DNA of 64,000 nt. It comes from Waddlia chondrophila WSU 86-1044 (lineage in GTDB: Bacteria; Chlamydiota; Chlamydiia; Chlamydiales; CAMCWV01). Below are positions 46,817-56,051 of this stretch, piece after piece. The first letter of the stretch is position 1. Each line of letters starts with the position of its first letter. The stretch covers positions 1 to 64,000 of the forward strand of contig CAMCWV010000008.1 in the NCBI GenBank assembly GCA_945882915.1, written 5' to 3'. The notes beneath the pieces were generated by a model. That model worked only from the letters and a program-made list of their open reading frames with translations. It had not been told where the DNA came from and made no database searches. The position numbers and the translations under genes are program-made.

Positions 46817-47544
46817 TGATCTTTTTTCCATAGACCTTTTTTCGCGTCCAAAAGCCGAGTGCTTAATTTGCTGTAGGCAAGGGCTTCCATCGCAAGTGCT
46901 GTTAGCCACATGAAGAGCGCTGAAAATAGAGCATCTGATAGGAAGTGAGCCCCTTGTGCAATACGGGCAAAGCTAAGTCCGAGGCCAAAAAAGAGAGTGA
47001 GGGCGGCTCCTGAAAAGAAAAGAGTTTTGCTCTTTTGGCGTAAACCTACTCTGCATAAGACTAAAAAGAAAAACCCCATGGAAACATGCCCTGAGGGAAA
47101 GGAATGGAAAGGTTCTGACCCATCATTGATGTGGGGGACGTAGTAGGAGCGGTACTGTTCGGTTCCAGCAAATTCCGTAAGCTGCCTAGGGCGCGGCCTT
47201 CCCCAATGTTCTTTAAAGAGTGTATTGACAATAAGGCCGGCTCCTACAATGAGCGTGAGGACGATTGTTAGCGAAGGGGCTCGCCATAGAGCCCATCTTT
47301 TTATGAAGAAAGAAAGGGAAAAGATAATGGCAGCAATGATCCCTAAGGCAAGTCCAGGCCAGCATCCAAATCGAAAAAACAGGTCGCAAACAGGGCTGTT
47401 ATTAACGAAATGGGGAACTTCTGCACCAGAGTCCATGTAGAAGTGGTGGGCAAGCTTCAGATCAAGCCAAGGGTAAAAGGGGGTTAATCCAATGACGATG
47501 ACAATTGGCAGCCACCATTTTGCTTGCTTCCACATATTTGCCAC
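46813..47544 (-). CDS. PAP2-family membrane phosphatase
   Basis: A 243-residue membrane phosphatase of the type 2 phosphatidic acid phosphatase family. The three motifs are present: KEHWGRPRPRQ, FPSGHVSMGF and ARIAQGAHFLSDALFS, the last with the catalytic His and Asp. About six hydrophobic segments. The substrate could be a phospholipid, undecaprenyl pyrophosphate or lipid A phosphate; the sequence does not decide. Its stop overlaps the lexA-like start (ATGA), so the two are translationally coupled, an unexpected pairing. Confidence 0.9.
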   Translation of the reverse strand: MANMWKQAKWWLPIVIVIGLTPFYPWLDLKLAHHFYMDSGAEVPHFVNNSPVCDLFFRFGCWPGLALGIIAAIIFSLSFFIKRWALWRAPSLTIVLTLIVGAGLIVNTLFKEHWGRPRPRQLTEFAGTEQYRSYYVPHINDGSEPFHSFPSGHVSMGFFFLVLCRVGLRQKSKTLFFSGAALTLFFGLGLSFARIAQGAHFLSDALFSALFMWLTALAMEALAYSKLSTRLLDAKKGLWKKDQ

Positions 47545-47597
47545 CTCGTTTTTAAAAAACAGAGCCTACAGGAAAAAAGACTTTTCCACCACAAGGC

Positions 47598-47629
47598 CAA
47601 GTTCTCATTTTCTGCTACGAGGAGTATAT
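47598..47629 (+). repeat. Half copy of palindrome family A
   Basis: CAAGTTCTCATTTTCTGCTA followed by CGAGGAGTATAT, the right arm only, with one changed base. It lies in the divergent gap between the PAP2 gene and rmuC. Confidence 0.75.
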
Positions 47630-47713
47630 CTCCCAGGCCTCTCACGTTAAATTGCATTGCTACAACGCCATTTTTACGTTAATCTCAAGATTGCATGTTT
47701 TTAAGAGGGTTAA

Positions 47714-49045
47714 ATGAGTGATTTTGGTTGGTTGTTGTTTCTATTAGGCGCCTTACTTGGTGGGGCAGCCGCTGTCTATGTCATGCGTTCGAAGATGATC
47801 CACATGGGGCAGCTTCTTCAGAGCAGGGCTCAGATGGACCATGTTAAAATGGAAGTGCTCTTACAAGAAGAGCGGAAGTCGGCAAAAGAGAAGCTTGCTC
47901 TTCTTCAGGATGCGCAGGCCAAGCTTTCGGACGCTTTTAAAGCGATGTCCTCAGAAGCGCTTAAGAGCAATAATACCTCTTTTTTAGAGCTCGCTAAGGC
48001 AACGCTCGAGAAGTATCAGGAACGCGCTAAGGGAGATCTTGAAAGTCGCCAGCAGGAAATTCGCACGTTAGTTAAGCCTGTAAAGGAGTCGTTAGATAAG
48101 TTTGAAGTGAAGGTTCAGGAGCTGGAAAAGGCGCGTGTAGGCGCTTATTCATCGCTCACCGAGCAGGTCACATCGCTTTTAGAAAGTCAGAAGCAGCTTA
48201 GGTCGGAGACCTCTAATCTGGTCAAAGCACTTCGGGCGCCTATTGTTCGCGGGAGATGGGGAGAGATCCAGCTCAAGCGTGTTGTCGAGATGGCGGGGAT
48301 GCTGGATCATTGCGACTTTCACGAGCAGGAGACGGTTTCTTCTGAAGAAGGAAAGTGGCGCCCAGACCTTATTGTGCGCCTTCCTTCTAATAAGAACATT
48401 GTTGTTGATGCCAAGGCGCCTTTAGAGGCCTATTTAGAGGCGATTGAGTCAAATGATGATGAGGTGAAGAGATCGCGAATGAAGGACCATGCAAGGCAAG
48501 TTCGTGCCCACATGACGGCATTGAGTCGCAAGTCTTATTGGGATCAGTTCCAGCCGGCACCGGAATTTGTGGTATTGTTTTTGCCTGGTGAGACATTCTT
48601 TAGTGCAGCGCTTGAGCATGACCCTTCACTTATTGAAATGGGAGTGGAGCAGCATGTAATTCTGGCAACGCCTACGACTTTAATTGCCCTGCTACGTGCG
48701 GTTGCCTACGGTTGGAGGCAGGAGAATCTTTCTTTGAACGCTAAGAAGATTAGTGAGCTTGGCAGAGATCTTTACAAACGCCTGGCAGATATGGGTGACC
48801 ATTGGGCAAAGGTAGGGAAGAGTCTTGGGGCTGCTGTGCAGGCTTATAACAAAGCGGTGGGGTCGTTAGAGACGCGTGTGCTTGTCAGTGCGAGGCGCTT
48901 TAAGGATCTTGAAGCTGCGGGGACTGACCTTGAAATTGAGCCTCTGGTTCCCCTTGAGCAGACCACTCGCCTTCTTGAAGCTCCCGAGCTTGCCCAGTTG
49001 CTAGCAGAATCGCCGCTAGAGCCAGAAGAAGAAATCGCCAAATAA
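47714..49045 (+). CDS. rmuC: DNA recombination protein RmuC
   Basis: A 443-residue protein with an N-terminal membrane anchor ([20 protein letters not shown]), a long coiled coil (about residues 30-165) and the RmuC domain with [38 protein letters not shown] and [17 protein letters not shown]. The domain resembles PD-(D/E)XK nucleases; RmuC limits inversion-type rearrangement at short inverted repeats in E. coli, which is notable in this palindrome-rich genome. AGAGGG lies upstream of the ATG. Single gene by spacing. Confidence 0.95.
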   Translation: MSDFGWLLFLLGALLGGAAAVYVMRSKMIHMGQLLQSRAQMDHVKMEVLLQEERKSAKEKLALLQDAQAKLSDAFKAMSSEALKSNNTSFLELAKATLEKYQERAKGDLESRQQEIRTLVKPVKESLDKFEVKVQELEKARVGAYSSLTEQVTSLLESQKQLRSETSNLVKALRAPIVRGRWGEIQLKRVVEMAGMLDHCDFHEQETVSSEEGKWRPDLIVRLPSNKNIVVDAKAPLEAYLEAIESNDDEVKRSRMKDHARQVRAHMTALSRKSYWDQFQPAPEFVVLFLPGETFFSAALEHDPSLIEMGVEQHVILATPTTLIALLRAVAYGWRQENLSLNAKKISELGRDLYKRLADMGDHWAKVGKSLGAAVQAYNKAVGSLETRVLVSARRFKDLEAAGTDLEIEPLVPLEQTTRLLEAPELAQLLAESPLEPEEEIAK

Positions 49046-49233
49046 GATTCCTCAAGGAACAAAAAATTCACACCAGAATCGCTCTTTGAGCATCCGCAAA
49101 AATCAATTTTTTTTTATCTAGAAGCCTCAAAATAAGCGTTCGCCGAACTTGGACAGACTATGGTCTGAATTCCAGCGCGGGACGCCCTGGTTAGATACTA
49201 AAGACAATGTTTTGTCTCAACTATTTGCGCGCT

Positions 49234-50766
49234 TTAACGCGAGCTGCTGGTTCTTAGACCAATGGCTTCCATGACGTGGTCTTTTTTAAGCTCATCGCTC
49301 CCATCAAGGTCGGCAATTGTTCTCGCAACCCGCAAAATACGGTCGTGAGCGCGCGCGGAGATTCCCATCACATCAATGGCTTGCCTCATTTGCTCTTGGC
49401 AGTTAGTGTCAAGGGCACAATATTTTTTGAGCTCACGAGCTCCGATCTGCGCATTTGTTTTTGCCTTTCCGTAGCGCGCCGTTTGCTTGTCACGCGCTCC
49501 GATCACACGGCTCCTAATGGCAGACGAAGTCTCTCCAGAGCCCCCTTGAGCAAGGTCGCGATAGCGCAAGGCAGGAACGTCGATGTGCATGTCGATCCGG
49601 TCAAGAAGAGGGCCAGAGATCTTGCTTTTATAGCGATTGATTTGCATTTGCGTATCAGTGCACGGTTTTTCTGGGTGGCCAAGATGGCCGCAAGGGCAGG
49701 GGTTCATTGCTGCAATGCATAAGAAATTAGTCGGAAAGGTGAAGTTCCCGTTTGCCCTGCTGATAGTGACTTGCCGATCTTCCAAGGGTTGTCTTAACAC
49801 CTCTAGGGTAGAGCGTGCAAATTCTGGCAGCTCATCTAAAAAAAGAATCCCATTATGTGCAAGCGAGACTTCTCCTGGGCGGGGAGCTGCCCCTCCGCCA
49901 ATTAAGCCGGCGTAGCTGACTGTGTGGTGAGGCGATCTAAAGGGCCTTTGCGTGACAAGGCTTTGTCCTTCACCTAGAAATCCCGCTACCGAATGAATCT
50001 TTGTTGTTTCCAAGGCTTCGTTAACAGTAAGCGCTGGCATGATCCCAATCAACGCTTTTGCTACCATGCTCTTTCCCGATCCTGGAGGGCCGCATAGTAA
50101 GACGTTATGTCCGCCAGCAGCGGCAATTTCCATTGCCCGCTTGACGTGAGCTTGCCCTCGAATATCTGAAAAATCGATAGCAGGTTGAACATATTGGAAA
50201 ATGCTTTCAGAAAGTGTTGTGGAGACCTTCTGCACCTGTGAGACACCTTGCAGAAACAAGACAGCGTCTTTTAACGTTTTAATTGGGACGATTTCTATGC
50301 CAGGAACGGCGGATGCCTCTTTGGCATTAGCGTAAGGGACCAGCAGGTGTTTTTTTCCTAGCTGCCTTGCAAGAATAGCAATGCCAAGCGCTCCGTGAAT
50401 AGGGCGGGTTTCGCCGCTTAAAGCAAGCTCGCCAACGGCTAAATAGTCGTGTGTGTCGTGGGCTTTTAATGCCCCAAGACTACTCAGTAGTCCTAATGCG
50501 ATAGGCAGGTCGTAAAGGGGCCCCTCTTTTTTGAGGTCTCCTGGCGCTAGGTTAATTGTGCATCGGATCAGCCCTGTTGGATAGCCAGAGTTTCTAACAG
50601 CGGCAAGAACTCTGTCTTTAGATTCTCTTACAGCAACATCAGGAAGGCCGACAACGATAATTGTTAACTTTTCTTCTGCAGGGGTGGCATCCACTTCGAT
50701 ATCAATTAAAACAGCATCTAAGCCAAGAAAGGCGGCTGAGTGGATGCGAGCAAGGGAGTGTGGCAT
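49234..50766 (-). CDS. comM: ComM/YifB-family Mg chelatase-like AAA+ ATPase
   Basis: A 510-residue AAA+ protein. The N-terminal Lon-protease-like fold is followed by Walker A GPPGSGKSMVAKAL, Walker B ILFLDELPEF, a Mg-chelatase-type sensor segment and the C-terminal PCPCGHLGHP cysteine motif. ComM helicases promote branch migration during natural transformation; the family is also called YifB. Length is normal. It lies downstream of a Ctad1-like gene on the same strand, separated by a hairpin. Confidence 0.93.
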   Translation of the reverse strand: MPHSLARIHSAAFLGLDAVLIDIEVDATPAEEKLTIIVVGLPDVAVRESKDRVLAAVRNSGYPTGLIRCTINLAPGDLKKEGPLYDLPIALGLLSSLGALKAHDTHDYLAVGELALSGETRPIHGALGIAILARQLGKKHLLVPYANAKEASAVPGIEIVPIKTLKDAVLFLQGVSQVQKVSTTLSESIFQYVQPAIDFSDIRGQAHVKRAMEIAAAGGHNVLLCGPPGSGKSMVAKALIGIMPALTVNEALETTKIHSVAGFLGEGQSLVTQRPFRSPHHTVSYAGLIGGGAAPRPGEVSLAHNGILFLDELPEFARSTLEVLRQPLEDRQVTISRANGNFTFPTNFLCIAAMNPCPCGHLGHPEKPCTDTQMQINRYKSKISGPLLDRIDMHIDVPALRYRDLAQGGSGETSSAIRSRVIGARDKQTARYGKAKTNAQIGARELKKYCALDTNCQEQMRQAIDVMGISARAHDRILRVARTIADLDGSDELKKDHVMEAIGLRTSSSR

Positions 50767-50827
50767 GATTTACTTTAAAGAGGGGATTACAGGTGGCTTG
50801 GGAAATACTAGGAAAAGGGTTTGGGGG

Positions 50828-50868
50828 CTAATAGAGCGAGCAGGATTTACTCCCGCCCGCTTTATTAG
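50828..50868. terminator. Possible terminator hairpin between the SH3 protein gene and comM
   Basis: Imperfect inverted arms CTAATAGAGCGAGCAGG and CCCGCCCGCTTTATTAG, 14 of 17 positions matching, directly after the leftward SH3-protein gene. There is no strong T run on the minus strand, so the call is weak. Confidence 0.35.
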
Positions 50869-50881
50869 CTGTTTTTGGTTA

Positions 50882-52387
50882 TTAGTGCGTTCCCAAAACG
50901 TAATAGGCGGGGAATGCAAAGTTGTTGTTAGAACGGGGCGTTGCTTCTAAAATCACTTCGTGTCCAATTTTTTCTGCAAGGTTGATCTTGGTGCTATAAA
51001 GATAAGCAATGGGCACGTTGTTTTGTTTGAGAATGTAATTGCCAGGACGGTTTTTAACCCCTTGGTCATAGGCTTCTATAACGCCTGTTAATGTTGTTGC
51101 ATTAAGACTTTCGTCGACGTAGAAGTCAGAAATGCCCCTTTCGCCATGCTTACGTGCCCATGTGCGGTAGAGAGACTCTTCAAGAGGCTGCCAGGCGAGC
51201 ATTTTTTCGGTCACAAGCCATGGGAGGTTAACATCGGCCTCATCAGCGCCGGCTATTGAGGGGGAGAGGGCATCTGCCATCTGTTCGGTTAATCTTTGTT
51301 CTGCCGCTTTTTTCTCTATGGCTTTTTGCGCTGTTGTTGTTGACTGCTTTGCACCGGCAGGCGGGGTGGCTTTAGAAGGTACTGTTGCTATAGCTTTGCC
51401 CGCGCTGGAGTCTTTGCCAGGTGCTCTCATAGATTCATCAAGACCCATTTTTAGTTGCTTTTCAAGATGAGCAAGCTGCTCTTGGTACTTAGTGATTTCT
51501 GCTTGAGTTGCAACTGTTGATTCTTGCGCCCTGGCTTCTAAGAAGGCTATTTTCTTTTGAAGGTAAGTTTCTTTTACAGAATCTAAAACCTGGTGTGCTT
51601 TAGCTACTTGTTCAGGGAAGTCTGAGTAGCGCTCGATGACTTTAGTAAATCCTTTTGCCACGCGATCAAAGTCAACTTGCTCAAAAGGTTTACGCAGTTC
51701 TGATTGTCCAATGAGGTATGCAGAATTAAGCAAGTGGTTCACTTCTAGGCAGCGCTGTTCCATTGTTGCTAGATAGTTTTCGTCTCCAGCAAAGGAGATG
51801 TAGTCCTTAGCAATGAAAAAGTGGGTTGATGCAGGAGGGGTAATTTCGAGCCACTTGCTGTTAATCGGGCTAACGCTTCCTTGTACAGAGTCTCCTGTAT
51901 GGAGCTGCGCGATTACTGGAGCTTCTAGATGGGGCTCTAGGCGGACGTTAACATTTGCTCCTTCAACAATGTTGTCGAGAACAAAAGTTCTGAAAACGTA
52001 GGCCTTGATGTCTTTTGGAGGACGTACTTGATAGAAGTCGCTGGACTCTCCTTCAATGAGTAAAAGATCGCTTGAAGTTAACTCGCGAACGACGTGAGCT
52101 CCCATGTCAGGAGCTATGCGCATGCGCACTCTTTTTCCAGAAACTTTCCCTGTAAAAGACTTGAAGACGCTTTGGGCGGCTATTGGAGCTGCGGGCTGTT
52201 GCGCTCCTTTTGCAGCCTCTTTAGGCATTTCTTTTGAATTTTCTAGGATCGCCTTTTGGGAGGCGGCTTGTTTTGTTGCAGAACCCTTTTGCGCCTTGAC
52301 ATCAGCTGCGAGTAGTGCAGTTGTGGAGGATAAAACTAGAATGCAGCTGGTTACTGAAAGATAACGAGTTAGTCGTGACATTTGCAA
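50882..52387 (-). CDS. Secreted SH3-domain protein, Ctad1/CT017-like
   Basis: A 501-residue protein with a signal peptide (RYLSVTSCILVLSSTTALLAAD). Two bacterial SH3 domains follow, about residues 78-140 (GKRVRMRIAPDMGAHVV) and 142-200 (GANVNVRLEPHLEAPVI). The middle is helical, with a coiled-coil stretch (AEITKYQEQLAHLEKQLKMG) and an Ala/Lys/Thr linker. The gene order phoH - this region's 52992 gene - this gene resembles C. trachomatis CT015-CT016-CT017 as I recall, where CT017 (Ctad1) is an integrin-binding invasin with two SH3 domains. Adhesin function here is inference. Confidence 0.75.
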   Translation of the reverse strand: MQMSRLTRYLSVTSCILVLSSTTALLAADVKAQKGSATKQAASQKAILENSKEMPKEAAKGAQQPAAPIAAQSVFKSFTGKVSGKRVRMRIAPDMGAHVVRELTSSDLLLIEGESSDFYQVRPPKDIKAYVFRTFVLDNIVEGANVNVRLEPHLEAPVIAQLHTGDSVQGSVSPINSKWLEITPPASTHFFIAKDYISFAGDENYLATMEQRCLEVNHLLNSAYLIGQSELRKPFEQVDFDRVAKGFTKVIERYSDFPEQVAKAHQVLDSVKETYLQKKIAFLEARAQESTVATQAEITKYQEQLAHLEKQLKMGLDESMRAPGKDSSAGKAIATVPSKATPPAGAKQSTTTAQKAIEKKAAEQRLTEQMADALSPSIAGADEADVNLPWLVTEKMLAWQPLEESLYRTWARKHGERGISDFYVDESLNATTLTGVIEAYDQGVKNRPGNYILKQNNVPIAYLYSTKINLAEKIGHEVILEATPRSNNNFAFPAYYVLGTH

Positions 52388-52478
52388 TGCTCCTCTTGCT
52401 CCTTGCTTAGGAAAATTGGAGAATGGAGAACAAAAAAAAAGAAAGCAAGAACGAAATGCAGTGACTGTTTAGGGCTCA

Positions 52479-52527
52479 GGTAACAGTTCACATACCCCTC
52501 CTTCGTCGGTGCATGTGAACTGTTACC
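52479..52527. repeat. Palindrome family D, copy 3
   Basis: GGTAACAGTTCACATACCCC pairs with GGTGCATGTGAACTGTTACC around TCCTTCGTC, with one or two mismatches. As at 11980, it is immediately followed by CACAGAG-type repeat sequence. Confidence 0.9.
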
Positions 52528-52540
52528 AACTTTTTTTGTA

Positions 52541-52629
52541 TTTTCTCTGTGTTGTCTGTGTTTCTCTGTTTCCAAAAACTGGTATTAATATTTTTGAAAC
52601 ACAGAGGCGTGAGAGAACACAGAGAGAAA
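52541..52629. repeat. CTCTGTG/CACAGAG inverted repeat without a gene
   Basis: TTTTCTCTGTGTTGTCTGTG at the left and GAGAGAACACAGAGAGAAAT at the right bound an 89-bp stretch with no ORF. The arms resemble those around the GxxExxY gene (12125-12568), so this may be an empty form of the same unit. Confidence 0.6.
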
Positions 52630-52773
52630 TAGCGAGGGAGGAAAGCGGGCAATGCCACTTCATTCGTAAGGCTGCCTAAACGAAATTACTTTACGCTGTA
52701 CTAGCCGTAGGTTGGGGTGTAAACTTTGTGCTGTTTTTCGTATAACAGTTCACATGGGTCGACTAAGAAGGAG

Positions 52774-52941
52774 TATATACTCCTCGTAGTTGAAAACGGG
52801 AATTTGGGCTAGCGCGAAAGCTCCCGCGGCTGAACGATCGCAAGCGCCTTAGTATTAGAAATACAAAGGGCACTTGCGATCGTTCAGCCCCGGGGCTTTG
52901 GCACCGTCCAAGTTCCCATTTTCAGCTACGAGGAGTATATA
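52774..52941. repeat. Palindrome family A, long form with nested core
   Basis: TATATACTCCTCGTAGTTGA and CAGCTACGAGGAGTATATAT form the ends. Inside are GCTAGCGCGAAAGCTCCC / GGGGCTTTGGCACC, then the core hairpin GAACGATCGCAAGCGCC ... GGCACTTGCGATCGTTC around TTAGTATTAGAAATACAAAG. About 168 bp. The base pairs just to the left (AAGAAGGAGTATATACTCC) look like the end of another copy, back to back. Confidence 0.94.
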
Positions 52942-52991
52942 TGAACATCCCACGGGCACACTGCTTTAGGGTGAGGCTCTGTTTTTAGAGG

Positions 52992-53759
52992 TTAGGTTTT
53001 TAGGACAGCTTCGATGTGTGCGCAGCGGGAGTTGCCGCATGTGCACCCTAAAGGCTCGCCCAAATAGACATGGTACTTTTCCATGTTGTCCATTGGATTT
53101 GAGACAAGGTACATCTGGGCACTTTCCTGAACGATATCCCAAAGACGAAAGCGAAGGTCTTCGTCCGAAACAAGCTCTTCAGGAATTTCAGCTGAAGGTT
53201 CTACAGCGCGGTGGATCGCTCTTGCGATTTGGCAGTGAAGGCAGTTGCAATTAGCTTCTGCTTTTGGCGCAACCATTCCCTCGTCAGCGCCTACAATCTT
53301 GGCGATTGCGGCGATCTTGGTTATGATCTCAGCTGGCAGATCAGGCGCTTCGGCTTGAGCTGGGTTGTGTTGAAGGCTAGCACCGATGCTCTCAAGTCCG
53401 CCTGCTCCAAAACGTAAAGGGAGCCCTATTGACTGGTCAGCAGGAAATAGGTGGGAAATTGCAGAGAAAGGGTGAGACGCTTCAAAAGGGTTTGCCGATC
53501 TCTTTTGAGATGAAGGAGCTTGAATGGTCGACGAGCTCACCTCTTCTTGCTCTAAGAACTTTAGATGCAAGTTGAAGATCGTGTGAACCGCTTCTTTACT
53601 TAGATTAGGAATGCGCACTTGGCTGTCATCAAGGAGAGTGACGACTAAATGAGAATCGATGCCGTCTTCCTCTTCTACATGTAGCGAGCTGACATTGTGC
53701 CAGGTCGTGGAGATATAGGGAGGGATGCATAGTACCTTCTGATTGACCCTTATCTTCAT
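52992..53759 (-). CDS. Conserved chlamydial protein, CT016-like
   Basis: A 255-residue protein without signal peptide. The N-terminal domain (MKIRVNQKVLCIPPYIS to NLSKEAVHTIFNLH) is compact and mixed; the middle is low-complexity Ser/Pro/Ala; the C-terminal part carries CNCLHCQIAR and GCTCGNSRCAHIE, two cysteine clusters that could bind zinc. ATG 53759 is chosen over GTG 53816 because the conserved-looking fold begins there. It is divergent from phoH, as CT016 is beside CT015 from memory. Function unknown. Confidence 0.7.
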   Translation of the reverse strand: MKIRVNQKVLCIPPYISTTWHNVSSLHVEEEDGIDSHLVVTLLDDSQVRIPNLSKEAVHTIFNLHLKFLEQEEVSSSTIQAPSSQKRSANPFEASHPFSAISHLFPADQSIGLPLRFGAGGLESIGASLQHNPAQAEAPDLPAEIITKIAAIAKIVGADEGMVAPKAEANCNCLHCQIARAIHRAVEPSAEIPEELVSDEDLRFRLWDIVQESAQMYLVSNPMDNMEKYHVYLGEPLGCTCGNSRCAHIEAVLKT

Positions 53760-54099
53760 AAGTAACCTAAAAATATTTTTTACAATGAAGGGGTTAGGAC
53801 AGCTCCTGTTACCCACTCTATTTTTTTTAATAACACAAAAGTATTTTCTTCAACACTCTTGTTTTGAAAAAACTTCATTTTACACCTTTTTTGTTAATCG
53901 CGCAAGATTGTTTTTAGCACACGAGGTTTTTGAGTGCTGGATTTTAGGGGAGGATCTATTCACTTTGTAAATTGAGATTTTTATTGTCTATTTGTCCGAG
54001 TCGACATACAGTGCAAGCGCACCTTAAATAAGGTTAATTTGCGCTGGGTATTGCCTATCGCAAGGTGTTGAAAGTGAATTACTTGAGGAGGTGTTTGGA
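53760..54099. other. Divergent promoter gap before phoH
   Basis: A 340-bp AT-rich gap between divergent genes. It should hold promoters for the CT016-like gene and phoH. GAGGAG at 54085-54090 is the phoH ribosome-binding site. I see no repeat element here and no credible gene. Confidence 0.5.
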
Positions 54100-55422
54100 G
54101 TGACTCGCAAGACGTTTGTTGTCGATACTAATGTTTTAATATATGAACCCGAAGCGATCATCAAATTTGCAGATAATGACGTTGTCGTCCCCCTAACTGT
54201 TATTGAAGAGTTAGATTCTCTTAAGAAATATCCCGACGAAAGAGGGAAAAATGCTCGCGCTGTTATCCGATTATTCGATGATTTAAAAAGGATAGGAAAA
54301 GGGGACCTCCGAAAGGGGGTAAAAATGGAAAATGGGGGCACTGTTCGAATCTTGTTAGATTACAAGACCGACTATAAGGCCAACATCTCTTTGGCCATTA
54401 ACGATAACAAAATCATCATGGCAGCTTACCTCCTTTTGGAAAAAGGAGAGCGGGTCGTGTTTGTTTCCAAGGACTTTGCTGCCCGCGTCAAAGCGGAAGC
54501 TATTGGACTGGAAGCCGCAGATTACGAGAATCTTAAAGCCGACTTTGACCAGATTTATAAAGGGGTTCGAGAAGTACATGTTGCGCAAAGTGACATAGAC
54601 GTTTTCCATAAGGATGGGGGATTCAAAATTGCTGGAGCTCAGTTCTGTCCTAATGAGTACTGCATTCTCTCTGTAAAGGGTGTTAAAGGGGGCTCTGTTG
54701 TTGGAAAGTTTTGTAAGGCAACAGGCCGGATTGAGCCCTTATTAAAGACTCACCACGTTAAGAGCCATCATAATCTATGGGGGATCAAGCCCCTTAATAT
54801 TGAGCAGGAGTGTGCAATTGACTTGCTTCTTCGCGACGATATTAAGCTTGTTTCTCTAGTGGGAGCTGCCGGAACAGGGAAGACACTGATAGCTTTAGCT
54901 GTTGCAATGCGGAAGGTTTTTGATGAAGGTGTTTATACACGCATTCTCGTAAGCCGTCCTATTATGCCATTAGGAAAAGACATCGGGTACCTGCCTGGAA
55001 CCAAGGACGAGAAGCTTCTTACTTGGATGCAGCCTATTTATGACAACCTCGAGTTCTTGTGTGACTGCTCTGGAAATGAGCCAAGCGAGACTCTTCGTTG
55101 GGTTCTTGACAGCAAGAAAATCGAGTTGGAAGCGGTGACATATATTAGAGGACGTACCCTTCCAAAAATGTTCATGATCATTGATGAGGCTCAGAACCTT
55201 ACTCCGCACGAGATCAAAACAGTAATCTCACGTGCTGGACAGGGGACTAAGGTTGTTCTTACGGGCGACCCAACTCAGATTGATAGTCCTTATTTGGACA
55301 AAGGCTCTAACGGACTCACGGTAGCAATTGGCAAGTTTAAGAACAGTGAACTGTTTGGGAACATGTTCCTCGAGACGACAGAGCGCTCTGAGCTTGCAGC
55401 TCTTGCAGCTAATATAATGTAG
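54100..55422 (+). CDS. PIN domain and PhoH-type ATPase protein
   Basis: A 440-residue fusion of an N-terminal PIN ribonuclease-like domain and a C-terminal PhoH ATPase. PIN acidic residues appear in VVDTNVLIYEPEAI, IEELDSLKK and NDNKIIMAAY. The ATPase has Walker A GAAGTGKTLIALAVAM and Walker B MFMIIDEAQNL, then VVLTGDPTQIDSPYL. This PhoH2/YlaK-like architecture suggests an RNA-acting enzyme. The frame opens with GTG 54091, but GTG 54100 has proper spacing from GAGGAG. Chlamydia has a homologue (CT015). The tmRNA gene follows. Confidence 0.92.
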   Translation: MTRKTFVVDTNVLIYEPEAIIKFADNDVVVPLTVIEELDSLKKYPDERGKNARAVIRLFDDLKRIGKGDLRKGVKMENGGTVRILLDYKTDYKANISLAINDNKIIMAAYLLLEKGERVVFVSKDFAARVKAEAIGLEAADYENLKADFDQIYKGVREVHVAQSDIDVFHKDGGFKIAGAQFCPNEYCILSVKGVKGGSVVGKFCKATGRIEPLLKTHHVKSHHNLWGIKPLNIEQECAIDLLLRDDIKLVSLVGAAGTGKTLIALAVAMRKVFDEGVYTRILVSRPIMPLGKDIGYLPGTKDEKLLTWMQPIYDNLEFLCDCSGNEPSETLRWVLDSKKIELEAVTYIRGRTLPKMFMIIDEAQNLTPHEIKTVISRAGQGTKVVLTGDPTQIDSPYLDKGSNGLTVAIGKFKNSELFGNMFLETTERSELAALAANIM

Positions 55423-55485
55423 TCTTATAGGCAGGGGCTCTTTTTCGTTAGGGGGCTCTCTTCAGTAGCTTTTTTACTCAGCGAG

Positions 55486-55494
55486 TGCTATGAT
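55486..55494 (+). promoter_or_regulatory. Extended -10 promoter element of the tmRNA gene
   Basis: TGCTATGAT is a good extended -10 (TGn-TATGAT), about 26 bp before the mature tmRNA 5' end. The -35 region (around TTTTTTACTC) is poor, as is common for extended -10 promoters. A short leader would be removed by RNase P. Confidence 0.5.
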
Positions 55495-55519
55495 AAAAGT
55501 AGATCATACAACAAACTAT

Positions 55520-55949
55520 GGGGGTGTACTGGTTTCGACTGGGGAATAAAGTATTAACTGCGTGCGGAGGATGTCAGTTGGCCTCCTAAAAAATCTGACA
55601 AAAACAATAATTGCCAACCTAAAAGGGCAAAGCAACGTAACCTCAATCGCTTCCCACCCTGCTTTTAGCATCGCGGGAACTGATTTGGCCGCTGCTGCTG
55701 CTTAACTCTCAGAGTTAAGTAGCGCGATAGCCTAAGACTGGACCAAGGGTCTTAGAACTATCGTCATCTTTCTTGGTGTGTAATTCAGTCTCGAATGTCT
55801 CTAGGTGCTGAATTTCGAGAATAAATGAGGCGGACTGTTCTTAGTGGGGTGTCCTACATCGAGTTCAGTCTAAAAAATTTAGGACACTATGCATGTAGAT
55901 GTTAGTATGGAGTTTGCTTAGGACGAGAGTTCGATTCTCTCCACCTCCA
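55520..55949 (+). ncRNA. ssrA: tmRNA
   Basis: A one-piece transfer-messenger RNA that rescues stalled ribosomes and tags their products. The 5' end GGGGGTGTACTGGTTTCGAC is characteristic, and the 3' end has the T arm GAGAGTTCGATTCTCTC and acceptor strand CACCTCC, which pairs with the 5' GGGGGTG with one G-U. CCA is not encoded. The tag reading frame ends GTDLAAAAA before TAA (near 55704), within a hairpin whose partner repeats TAACTCTCAGAGTTA. The resume codon is not certain. It follows phoH by about 100 bp. Confidence 0.95.
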
Positions 55950-55980
55950 AAATTGTACAAACCACTTGTACAAGATCTAA

Positions 55981-56013
55981 AAAGACGCGATTTTTTAATC
56001 GCGTCTTTTTTTT
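55981..56013 (+). terminator. Rho-independent terminator after tmRNA
   Basis: AAAGACGCGATT and AATCGCGTCTTT form a perfect 12-bp stem around TTTT, followed by T residues. On the opposite strand the A-run upstream of the stem would also give a T tract, so it may serve the convergent fliN operon as well. Confidence 0.92.
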
Positions 56014-56051
56014 GCTTTGAGACGTGAGGGACTCCAAATTTTTGCAGGTGC

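Larger units (their letters stand above)
52388..52991. other. 604-bp gene-free gap with D, CACAGAG and long A palindromes
   Basis: Between two leftward genes. It holds a D palindrome (52479-52527), a gene-less CTCTGTG/CACAGAG inverted pair (52541-52629), a half D (ATAACAGTTCACATGGGTCG at 52742) and a long family A element (52774-52941). No credible gene. In C. trachomatis the two flanking genes are, as I recall, close neighbours, so repeats have expanded this gap. Confidence 0.7.

Noticed and set aside
53743-53970. A 75-residue rightward frame upstream of phoH, hydrophobic at its start
   Set aside because: It overlaps the start of the CT016-like gene on the other strand, has no good ribosome-binding site and looks like AT-rich promoter DNA.
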